From assembly GCF_021134715.1 (NCBI RefSeq), contig NC_060020.1:2728001-2792000 (forward strand): a DNA stretch of 64,000 bases, given 5' to 3'. Source of the DNA: Daphnia pulex. Its lineage: Eukaryota > Arthropoda > Branchiopoda > Diplostraca > Daphniidae. Within the stretch, counting starts at the first letter, position 1; each line of letters begins with the position of its first letter. A program made the position numbers and the translations under genes. The notes beneath the pieces are model-generated. The model was not told the origin of the DNA. It saw nothing but the letters and a program-made list of their open reading frames with translations, and ran no database searches. Positions 12,849 to 22,656 of this stretch are shown here, in pieces.

Positions 12849-13498
12849 ATGGGCGTCCGTATTCGCAGCAACAAAAAAGTATTAGAACCAGGTCGATTTC
12901 ACGGAATGTTTTAGCGACAAACTGCTCATTTTAACAACATTCGCGTTTAATCGGACCGTTACGCTTTTTACGCGATCAAGTCATGTGTTGAGCTAGCCAA
13001 TGATTTCTAAACAACATCGATTCAATTGGCTACTGCGTCTCAGTGAAAGCGTCGATGGCAGATGAGCCATTTGGTTTGATTGTGTTTTTTTTTGTTGGGT
13101 TATTATTAACCGCAGATAAAAAACGAGCCTACGTAATTATTTACGAGATCGTATCCCTTTAAATTACGACTTCTGTCGTCCAATAAAATATTGTAAAGAA
13201 ATAGTACCTCGTAAATGAAACACTGTATACACAGTGAATCGCATTGTTTCTTTTGTTACGATGAGTCTAACAGGGCCGTCCGTGAAACATAATATTGGGG
13301 TATAACCTTCACCGGGTTTTTAGGATGAAAAGTGGGTCTTACTGCCATTGTAACTGCGATGGTCTCGCTTTCACATCGTGCTCTTCATTTCCTTTGTAGA
13401 AACTGGGTAAGGTGACCAACATTGATGACAACGCTCTACTGGAGAATCCCAATCACGCTCTCATTCATCAGGGCGCTTACTTGGTGCGGGGAGTTTGA
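12849..13498 (+). CDS. Candidate two-exon small protein (42 residues), unrecognised
   Basis: An ATG at 12849 opens ten codons (MGVRIRSNKK) that end at a GT (12879). A second block, 13400-13495, follows a cctttgtag acceptor and reads in the same phase (KLGKVTNIDDNALLENPNHA and a further 12 residues) to a TGA at 13496-13498. The second block has a coding-like composition and ends cleanly. A TATAAA lies at 12659-12664. No family is recognised, and the first donor is weak (AA|GTATTA). The second block could instead be an exon of a longer gene or a relic. Confidence 0.25.
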
Positions 13499-14025
13499 TT
13501 TATTGCAAATAATAATCGCTAGGAATGCGCAGCAATATATACCAATTAAAGTGTACACACAGAGGGAAAAAATTTAGTTCACCGAGAACACAATCAATAC
13601 AATGGGAAAACCAAATGTTTATCCTTGAAGAAACCTGACGACAGTTTTATGATTGTATAAAACCGTATGAAACCACAACACAGCAGTGGTAGACCTTCTA
13701 AACTGACGCTTTCGTTTCGTTTGAGTAACACTTGTGTTTACGGAAGGCCGTGCGTCATCACTGCAGATGGTTAACCAAGTTCAATAGCTGCTACACCTGC
13801 ATTCACACTCACTCCTGATCAGCATAATTCTTTCGAATATGCAACCAAACTACAGGCAAATAGGTCAAATTTTATAGTTTTAAATGTACTCAGTGCAGTG
13901 GAAATGTATTGCAGTCAATAGGACTAGTGCGCAAAATGATAAATAAAATACTACATTTTAAATGATGATGAATTGTTATTAAAAGCTGTGATAGCTGAAG
14001 TTAAGGGCTAGTTTTGACCAGGCAT

Positions 14026-14610
14026 TTATTTTTTTTTGGTTTTGGGAGATGTTGATTGAAATACTGAAGAGGCTGACATCAAATTTTCTATATATTGTCC
14101 CAAAACTTGGTTTTCTGATCTCAGCTTCAGATTTTCTTCCTTTACACTATCCACCCGTTGAGAAAGATCTAAAAGCAGGAATACCAAAACTGTTAGCGAT
14201 ATTTGAGCTTTATATCAGATAAAATTTCTAATACCATCAAGAGTATTTTGAAGTTCCATGACTTGTGCTATTAAGCGGGCCTTTTCTTCTTGCTCATCCA
14301 AGTTGATGTCCCCATCTGTAATATCAAATTCCCAAGTTTGGTAAATTTGGGAAAACCAATAAGATTATGATAATTTTACCACATAAAGGATGCTCCGAAC
14401 TGTCGTTGGTAAAACGAGATGACATGGAATCTAGAGAATGTCGCTCTATACCTGCTTCTTCTCCATCAGAAGGAATGACAGCTACAGTAATGAAGTAAAT
14501 AGTTCAATAAAACATTATTTTAAAGAAAAAAGAAAAGATATTTAACCTTGAGGATCATCATCAGCCAACGGAATATTATTGAGCTCTTTATATAAAGTAG
14601 TATTTTCCAT
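14026..14610 (-). CDS. SCOC: Short coiled-coil protein (SCOC / UNC-69 family)
   Basis: Four exons: 14547-14610, 14380-14481, 14235-14315, 14026-14168 (390 nt, 129 residues, TAA). The C-terminal ~75 residues are a coiled coil with the hallmark block [20 protein letters not shown] followed by MSASSVFQ, nearly invariant in animal SCOC proteins. The N-terminal half is acidic and variable. SCOC binds ARL1-type GTPases at the trans-Golgi and, with FEZ1/UNC-76, acts in axonal transport and autophagy in animals. The stop codon overlaps an AATAAA on the minus strand. The start at 14610 is the only ATG that opens this frame. SCOC faces LTA4H head to head across about 450 bp. Confidence 0.95.
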
Positions 14611-15062
14611 TCGAGCTTACTTTTCGTATTATTTATGATGTACGAAATTAGTAACACAATTTGCCAAACGGATTTGTCGATAAATACTGCCTCCCATTCC
14701 CCATCTACTGAATCACATTGTCACTGTATTGTCATAGTTTTGTAACTTACCACTAGATGGAAAATCTACGGTTGCTGTCACTTTATCAAATATTTGTCTG
14801 CTACAACCAAGACTAGAACTGCAACTAGCACGAAGTCACGAACAACAGGTTTTGTCGATTGAGTCGAGTAATTGTTTCTGCTCTATGCTCTTTGCTTGAC
14901 GCGCACAGTCAACTAGACATTGGTTTTCTTATTTCCTTTCCTTTTTGTGAGTGCCACTTTTAGATATATTAATATACGCTCGTTGAGTTCTGCTCGGAGT
15001 CGTTCGTCCGAGTTCTGAATTTTTGTTCTCAACACTAATCGTTACACTTCACGCAGGAAAAT
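14611..15062. promoter_or_regulatory. Shared divergent promoter region of SCOC and LTA4H
   Basis: The start codons of SCOC (-) and LTA4H (+) are 452 bp apart with no room for another gene. No TATA box is obvious at the usual distance on either side. A CTCF-like core (CCACTAGATGG) lies at 14750-14760. The head-to-head layout is a fact of the sequence; shared regulation is inferred. Confidence 0.6.
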
Positions 15063-18000
15063 ATGGCAGCCGAACGATTGAGTCCCGGAGATCCCAATTC
15101 CTTCTCGAGGCCTGGTAATTAATCACACAGTATTCAATCAATTGATTGAACAGTCATAATTTTGGTTCCTAATTAAATGCATTTTAATTTGCATGTTGCC
15201 AATTATATATGGTGTCATAGCATTTATTAGTGTCTAAAGCATTTTACAATGATGTTGATTATAATTGATGTATGTTCTTTAAATATAGATGAAGTCAAAG
15301 TGACTCACATGGACCTTGAATTAGAAATCAATTTTGACACCAAAATTTTATCTGGTCATGTTGTGCTATCTGTGGAAAAAGTCAATGCTGAGGCAAATTC
15401 TTTGGTAAGTTAGTAACATTGGTTTGGTTTTTTGTTGTGAGATAATTCTGTATTTATTCCTTGAGTTGTCAATCACAGATTCTTGACAGCAGAGACTTGA
15501 CTGTATCAATGGTACAGGACTTTGAAACCAAACAATTACTAAAGTTTGAACTTGGCTCAAGCTCCACAACTTTTGGAGAAAAACTGGAAATACATTTCTC
15601 AAGCAGTCAAACAATAAAGTATACATATTTTAAATAGTTCAAACATACATTTTCACTTCAAAAGGTTCAATGTAAAACATCAGTTGTCATAATTTTACAT
15701 TAGGCAAAAAATTGTAGTGCATTATACTACTTCACCAAAATCAACAGCTTTGCAATGGTTAAGTCCAGAACAAACTTTGGGGAAAAAACACCCTTTCCTT
15801 TTTAGCCAATGTCAGGTAATCTGTTAGTTTCAAATTTCTAAATTCTAAATTCTAAAAAAAGGAGTTACTAAAAAGAAGAATTCTTTTGTACAGGCTATTC
15901 ATTGCCGATCTTTGGTTCCCTGTCAAGATACTCCTAGCAACAAGGTTACCTATGAAGCAAAGGTATACACATCTAATTCAAAATGATTTGATCTTTTTAT
16001 CAAGAATTGGCCTCTTTACAGATATCCGCCCCGCATGATTTAACTGTATTGATGAGTGCTATTCGTCAGGGAGAGCCAGTCCAAGTTGGCGACAAAAAAA
16101 CTCATAGCTTTCATCAGCCGGTTCTGATCCCCTCTTATCTGTACTATTCAGATAGTCCTAATGTCGTAAATGTACTGAAATAATTTTATATTGGTTTTTT
16201 TAGATTAGCTGTCGTTGCCGGAGATCTTCAATCTCGCCAGATAGGGCCACGCTCCCATGTTTGGGCCGAACCTGCTATGCTCGATAAGGCTGCTTACGAA
16301 TTTGCTGAAGTATTTAAACCTATTTTATTTTCAGCCATTAAAGAAACCCATTGACTGTAGGCTTTACATTTTCGTAGACTGAAGCCCAACTGAGTGCTGC
16401 CGAAGATGTTTGTGGACCTTATGTCTGGGGAGTGTATGATTTGTTGGTTTTACCTCCTTCTTTCCCATTCGGAGGCATGGAAAATCCGTGTTTGACTTTT
16501 GTCACGCCAACAGTGATAGTAAATTCCTCTAAATAAATTCAGTTACTTTTTTGGTTATGACTGTATTTAAGGCAGGGGACCGTTCGCTTGTCGATGTGGT
16601 TGCGCATGAAATTGCTCACAGCTGGACTGGAAATTTAGTCACCAACAGCAACTTTGAACACTTTTGGCTGAATGAGGGTGAATATTGAATTACTTTTTTT
16701 CTAATGCTTATTTTAATCTTCTAATTTTAAACCATTTAAACAATTTAAAATCAGGTTTTACTGTTTTTGTTGAGCGGAAAATAATCGGACGTCTACATGG
16801 CGAAGCTTTTCGGCATTTTGCAGCAATCGGCGGGAAAACATATTTAGCTGATACAGTATGACATTCAATATTTTGTGAACTGATTCCACATAAGTTGGTG
16901 CATTACTAATAATTTTATGTGTAGATTGAATCAATGGGAGCTTCTAATCCGTTGACGTCATTGATGCCAGATCTTACTGGCATTGATCCGGATGATTCCT
17001 TTTCAACTGTTCCATACGAAAAAGGACAGGCTTTTCTATGGTACCTAGAGGACTTAGTTGGAGGATCGGGTAACGAATTTCTGCTTTGCCTTTTTGATAG
17101 TTCTCTGTTCAGTACAACTTTTAATATGTGTTATTTTTTAAGGCGAGTTCGACCCGTTTCTTAAATCATACATAGCCAATTTTCAATATCGTTCAATAAA
17201 AACGGACGATTTTGTTGAATATATCAAGCATTACTTCCAAAAGACCCCAGCCGCTGAAAAACTGGAACAAGTTGATTGGAAAACATGGTTTCATTCTCCT
17301 GGAATGCCACCAACATTCGTAAAGTAATTAACATTATCTATTTTAAATTTCTTCAATATTGTCATTGTGTTCTACCTATTGTTAGCTATGATGACAGTTT
17401 AGCCAAAGCCTGCAAAGTGCTTTGTCAGCGATGGAGTGATTGGAACGAACAGGGCTGTCTCGAACCAATGTCAATGTCTTCTGATGATTTAAAAACATTG
17501 TCGCCCGCTCAAATTCAAGAGTTTTTAGCCCAGTTGTTAATGGGGCCGCCTTTGTCTTGCCAAGCTATTGAGAAGATGCAACAACTGTACAGTTTAAACG
17601 GCATTCAGAACGCTGAAATAAAGTTCAGGTATGTTTTGTTTTTTATTTTTTAAGTTGTGATGTTTTTAATAAAGCACACTTCTGTGAAGATGGTTACGTC
17701 TTTGTCTGAAAGCACAATTTAAGGAAGTGATTCCTTTAGCAGTTGAATTTGCTACTTCACAAGGACGGATGAAGTATTGCCGACCGATATTTAGGTAAAT
17801 CTGGTTGCAAGTATTGGATTGAATATTTAATTTCTAACTGTTTTACCCATAATAGGGATTTATATAACTGGGAAGTCGCTCGTCCTGCAGCATTGGATGC
17901 CTACGAAAAAGTAAAAGACCAATGGATGTATGTGTGCGCTTATACAGTAGGGAAAGATCTCCATGTGGTTCAATGATTTGCCAACTATTTGTGTCCAAAT

Positions 18001-18082
18001 TCATAATAGGGCTGAATTTGACATGCTTGGGTTAATTATCAATAAAAAGCTTTTGGAGAACTTAACTTTAGCCTGCATCTGA
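15063..18082 (+). CDS. LTA4H: Leukotriene A4 hydrolase / aminopeptidase (M1 family)
   Basis: Sixteen exons: 15063-15114, 15289-15404, 15479-15618, 15704-15815, 15894-15962, 16022-16140, 16204-16309, 16378-16518, 16572-16677, 16755-16855, 16925-17069, 17143-17323, 17386-17628, 17690-17794, 17856-17927, 18010-18082 (1881 nt, 626 residues). The family length is about 610. Zinc motif HEIAHSW has H297 and H301, with E320 in NEGF 18 residues on. The exopeptidase motif GGMEN is at 270-274, the proton donor is Y385 in VPYEKG, and D377 is kept. R570 and K572 in GRMKYCRP match the carboxylate-binding Arg and Lys. The enzyme is a cytosolic tripeptide aminopeptidase that in vertebrates also hydrolyses the epoxide LTA4; the epoxide role in an arthropod is unproven. 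F380 replaces the tyrosine at human position 378. AATAAA signals follow at 18248 and 18441. Confidence 0.96.
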
Positions 18083-19845
18083 TGAAAAGATGCTTCTTGG
18101 ATTCAATTCCCCGCCTCTGTTATTAACACTAAAATTTTTACAAATACATAACCGGGGTCAATTTTTTAAAATTCACATTATACGTACGAATGGATAGTAG
18201 AGACGTAGAGTAGTGAATGTCAAACAATGCCATCAATTGAAATAAGGAATAAATCAATGGGCGATAACGTATTTTATTATTTCTATATCGTTGTCTGATC
18301 GTCCAAAAGCGGTAGAAAAAATTTGCAATTTGCTTTAAACGTTTTTTGCAATCAAAATGTGATGAGTGCATGAGAGTAGCATCGTTAATCTAAACGTGGC
18401 AATGTTGCACAAGCACAACAGAAAGATCATTCAAGAATCAAAATAAAGAATTAAGATGTCCATCAATTCGAACGATGGCATGGTGTAATGTTTATCGTGA
18501 TTCGTGAATATCGTCACTATGCTGTCGTGATCCTGGAAAAGAATGAAAAAACTATGAGAAAAATTAGTGGTATGTGAAAATTCTGTTTATTGGTAATTAA
18601 ATCGTAAGAGTGTAAGACTGTAAAATAAGGATTCGGATTGCTGAAATATAGATAGATTAAGTGTACATAACCTTTTTTTAGTAAATTTCTAACTTAACGA
18701 TTGCACATTTGTAAGGTCTTTGTTAATGAGGCATTCATGAATGGAAGTTAAATTCATAGTTGAAACACACAAGTTGTGACCATGGTTCTGAATTTCTTTT
18801 ATCAGGTCGCAAGGAATTAGCCTGTTTTGGTCTGATCTGATGAAGTTGGATGGTAAAATATGTTGCCGTTATACCATTATGGGTAAAGAGAGTAATAATA
18901 TGTTCTCTGTGGAATGCCTGAATATTTTCGACCGGGTTTGGTAGGAAAATGGTTTCATATTAAAAATTTCATTTGCAGTATTGGCTTGAATTCATTCTCG
19001 TTTTGCAGCCAAGAAATTGTTCGATAATATGTAAGAAAGGGAAAGTCAGGAACTGAAGGATCAAGCCCATGATTTTCCCTCTACCTCGCTCTGCTATGCT
19101 GACTCATGGCGCCAAATGTTATTGGTCATCACAAACTAGTGACTCGTACTCTTGGTAAGCTTATTTACCTTAAAATTTGCAGTGATGGTTAACATGTTAC
19201 ATTCTCTTGTTATTATTCCTCAGCTATAATGGCCTAATGTCAGGCTGACTTTTCAGCAAAGAGCGGCAAAAAGAAATTAGAATCCAATATCAGCTGTGAT
19301 GTGTAAGTTGAACAGCATTTCAAGCAATTATCATCTGTTTTACTCATTGTATGCAATTTTTCATCTAATCTAAACTAGACTTGTCTGATGCTGTGATACC
19401 AGCAAGAAAAAACTTGTTTTGTGAGGGTTCTAGTTTGTATAGGATAGTCGCTTGGTTAATGAGGTTGATGCTCTTAGTATCTCGTTCTTTTGTTTCAATC
19501 CAAATCAAACTCAATAAGGTTCTATATTGTTTTACAAATTCTCGATTTTGTGCGTAGGTTTACATTAATTAAATATAAAATATTTTATTATGAAGGCCCA
19601 TTTTGTGAGATTTAGGTAGTAGTTGTGTTAGTTTACATTATTGTGTACACACAGACATGGGAAGAGTGGGAGACCACATGGAGGGGCAATCAGACATGTG
19701 GAGGGAGTAAGAACCTGGGGCCCTTGTAATCAACACATAGTTACCATAACAATTACACCATTTTCGCGCATCGTTTTGAATGAACTGCGGAAGTTAACCA
19801 TATTCTTGAGAAGAAAGCTGTCTGAGAGAGTTATGGAATGTTTAG
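18083..19845. other. Non-coding region downstream of LTA4H
   Basis: After the LTA4H 3' UTR I find no exon with both splice sites and coding character. The sequence is AT-rich with scattered short homopolymers. Confidence 0.5.
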
Positions 19846-19847
19846 TT

Positions 19848-19928
19848 TCCTGCAGGGTCGTATCAGTAGCTATGTGGAATAAGCTAAAATTCTTACGCTG
19901 TAGTCCCGAGTTCAATTCCTGATGCAGG
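19848..19928 (+). repeat. tRNA-derived element (SINE head or tRNA pseudogene)
   Basis: The segment starts TCCTGCA and ends with its perfect complement TGCAGGA, a 7-bp acceptor-like stem. Inside are an A-box-like TAGCTATGTGG and a B-box match GTTCAATTCC (consensus GWTCRANNC), the RNA polymerase III promoter of tRNAs. The T stem pairs poorly and no normal D stem is seen, so it is not a working tRNA. Confidence 0.4.
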
Positions 19929-20408
19929 ATGTTACAGGCTACATCAGGCAATGGTGTCTAAGTAGGGAAACATATCACAAATGTTGAGCTTAAGTTTGGA
20001 TGTGAATTGGGATTGAAACCCTTGATGTCACTGAAGGGCGTATTTGGTGTCTTATTTGATGGAAACTCCATTGTTAAAGAACCATTGGTCTATCGCCTAC
20101 TTCCGGAAATTACTATCCTCTATTCTATTTTATAGCTGGTCTAACTAAGTAAACATTCAGGTTACAGGAGCTTTGTGGAGGCGTTATTTACATTCACTTC
20201 ACAAGGCTCAACTGTGTGCACATCGTGAAATCAATATGTATTGATCATGTGTTTGAAAGTCAGATAAGGTTGCAGTGAAATAATTTCAAAAAGGCCGACT
20301 GTTCTTCAAATGGTTCGAAATGGAAGATTTATTCGTTTAACGAAGAAACGAGTCAAATTACTCAAATGTCTATTGGTATAAAGTGTCTAAGTGAGTTTTT
20401 TAGCCAAA

Positions 20409-20921
20409 AACATTTAGTATTCATTTTTATATTGGTTGTTGTAGACCCATTCCAATCCCTAGCAACGTTAACCTGCAGAAGGAAAGGCCAGTTTACATGT
20501 CCTTCACACTCGAAGGTCACAGAGATTATTATGTAAAAGGTAAAAAAGTTTCATGCAGTGGTGTAGAGGTTGGGTGAGAACGGGATGCGCTACATAACCA
20601 TTTGATATTTCATTTTGATATTTTTGTGTGTAGACCCATCCCCAGCAAAGTCAACCTGCAAAAGGAAGGGAGCGTCCGCATGTCCTTCACACTAGTAGGT
20701 CACGGAGATCATTACGAAAAACGTGTAGAGGTATTACGTGTGGTGTAGAGGTTGGGTGAGAACGAGAAGTTACATATAACCATTTGGTATTCATTTTGAT
20801 TTGGTTGTTGTAGACCCACCCCCAGCAACCTGCAGAAGGAAAGGCCAGTAACACACTCGAAGGTCACGGAGATCTTTACGTAAAACGTGTCATGCAGTGG
20901 TGTAGAGGTTGGGTGAGAACG
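20409..20921 (+). repeat. Three tandem exon-like units of about 140-190 bp
   Basis: Units begin at about 20409, 20598 and 20779; the shared TAGACCC occurs at 20442, 20631 and 20811. Each has a pyrimidine-rich stretch ending TGTAG, a block reading RPIPS or similar, then NLQKE, a GGTCACRGAGAT segment, and a tail GTGGTGTAGAGGTTGGGTGAGAAC. Units 1 and 2 read as related peptides (VNLQKERPVYMSFTLEGHRD; VNLQKEGSVRMSFTLVGHGD). Unit 3 has an internal deletion that breaks the frame. They look like duplicated 3' splice site plus exon modules, but no complete gene around them was found. They end about 75 bp before a TATA box. Confidence 0.6.
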
Positions 20922-20994
20922 ACACGTGTAGCATCATTATCAAGCAGGTAGAACACCCGCAAGGCTTTAGAGGTAAGGGTGAGAAAAAAAATCG

Positions 20995-21031
20995 TATAAA
21001 AGGAGAGAGAAAAGGCGAAGGAAAGTCAGTC
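20995..21031 (+). promoter_or_regulatory. TATA box and initiator of the first Tyr-Thr-repeat gene
   Basis: TATAAA at 20995-21000 is followed by TCAGTC at 21026-21031, an arthropod initiator match. The A of the initiator is 33 bp from the first T of TATA. The first ATG is 82 bp further on. Confidence 0.65.
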
Positions 21032-21109
21032 GAGTGAGCATCTCCGACACGTCAACAACTGCAGCGCACTCACCATCTGCCTTCTTCACCGTATTCCCAG
21101 TTCGCAATC

Positions 21110-21694
21110 ATGGGTAAATATTCTGTCTTTACATTGAGTCTTGTATCAATTTTATTTATTTTTTCATGTGTTAATACTTAATATGCCTGTTAATATTTAT
21201 TAATAATGTTTAAATTTAATTACTGTTATTTTGTTAATGTGTGTCAATTCTGATGCAGTGATGCTGATGTCAATTACTGTCAACTAAGGTGTCGTATGCT
21301 GTTGGGTGTTGTATCGTTGACGACTGGGTCGACCACTGGTGTACCGATGTCTCCTGGTTATGGCGGAACCGCAACACCGACGCCTTACTACACAACAACA
21401 ACATACGCAACAATCGATTCCTACACCACCAAGGCTCAAGAGTGTTACACCACAATTCATGATGCCCCGAGCTGCTACACCGAATCCCGAAGTATAACTC
21501 TGCCCCGAGTTACATCACCAGAGAGCCGTATTACTACACCGAGGTTCCCAAGTACTACATCACTGAGGCAGCGGAATACTACACGTATATGCATGCTACC
21601 CCTGACTACTACACCGAGGCATACAACACCGAAGAGCTCAAGTACTACACTACAAGCTACGCTGCCCCGAGCTACTACACCGACGTCCCGAAGT
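21110..21694 (+). pseudogene. Tyr-Thr-rich repeat secreted protein, copy 1, frameshifted
   Basis: Exon 1 is only ATGG (21110-21113) before a GTAAAT donor, as in copy 2. The body encodes repeats of the type APSYYTE / PKYYT with a GVPMSPGYGG start. Near 21480-21490 one base appears to be missing: before it the YYT frame is one phase, after it the repeats (PKYNSAPSYITREP to APSYYTDVPK, stop) are in another. The acceptor of exon 2 is also degraded compared with copy 2, and the leader frame does not join to ATGG. Similar Tyr-Thr repeats occur in crustacean cuticle-associated or mucin-like secreted proteins. I call it a decayed copy; assembly error is the alternative. Confidence 0.55.
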
Positions 21695-21788
21695 AAAAGG
21701 AGTCGTCTAAAAAAAACTAGTCGTGCTCGAACTGCTGTGCCCTATCTGTCACCAACTGCATTCCTCATCGTGTAACCGATTCGCAATT

Positions 21789-22656
21789 ATGGGTAAATAT
21801 TCTTATTTTTACATTGATTTTTGTATCAATTTATTTTGTTCTAATGTTGTTCTAATGTTAAAATTTATTTCTTGTTTAGATAACTATGGCGTCGTGCTCC
21901 TGTTGGGTTTTGTATCGTTGATGTCTGGATGGTCGACCACTGGTGTACCGATGTCTCCTTGGTATGGTGCAAACCAAACCGCAACGCCGGCGCCTTCCTA
22001 CACAACTTACGCAACGACCAATTCCTGCGCCGAGGTCTTCCAGTACTACACCACTAAAGCACCGGAGTTTTATACCACAACTTACGCTGCCTCGAGCCAC
22101 TACACTGACGCCCTGAAGTATTACTCTGCCCCGAGTTACTACACCATTTACGCGACGGAGTACTACATGACTACGCATGCTGCCTGGAGTTACTACACCA
22201 CCAAGGCGTATGCTGCCCATCCTACTACACCGAGGCTCCTAAGTATTACTCTGTTGTCATCTACTTACTGCACGTATTTTCCTAAGTACTATTCTGTTTT
22301 CAGTTACTACACCGAGGCTCCCGCTTTCTCCACCAAAATGGCCGAGTACTACACCGAAGTGGCAAAGTTTTTCTCTACCCCGATCTACACAACGCAGTCC
22401 CGACTTGCTACGCAGAAGCTGCTCTTTCGTGCTACGTCGAAGTGAAACACTACACTGATGCTCCAGTCTACTACACCAAGACCTACGCTACACCTAGCTA
22501 CAACACCGCAGCTCCCAAGTACTACACCGAAGAAGCTGCCTATTACACAACCACGTACGCTGCCTGGTATACTACATCGAGGAATTTAAGTATTACCCTG
22601 CTCCAAACTACTACCATCTGAGGTTCATATGTATTACACCAGCAATGCTCCCGACT
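21789..22656 (+). pseudogene. Tyr-Thr-rich repeat secreted protein, copy 2, multiply frameshifted
   Basis: Exon 1 ATGG (21789-21792) and an acceptor at 21878-21879 give MDNYGVVLLLGFVSLMSG, a signal-peptide-like start, followed by a GVPMSPWYG block shared with copy 1 and repeats such as APEFYTTTYAA and SAPSYYT. The open frame runs to a TGA at 22443-22445. The repeat phase shifts near 22212, returns near 22260, and shifts again near 22385; the repeats KYYTEEAAYYTTTYAA continue past the stop to about 22656. At least one large part of the ancestral repeat is therefore out of frame. It arose with copy 1 by tandem duplication: both have an ATGG exon preceded by TCGCAAT.ATGGGTAAATATTC. Confidence 0.55.
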
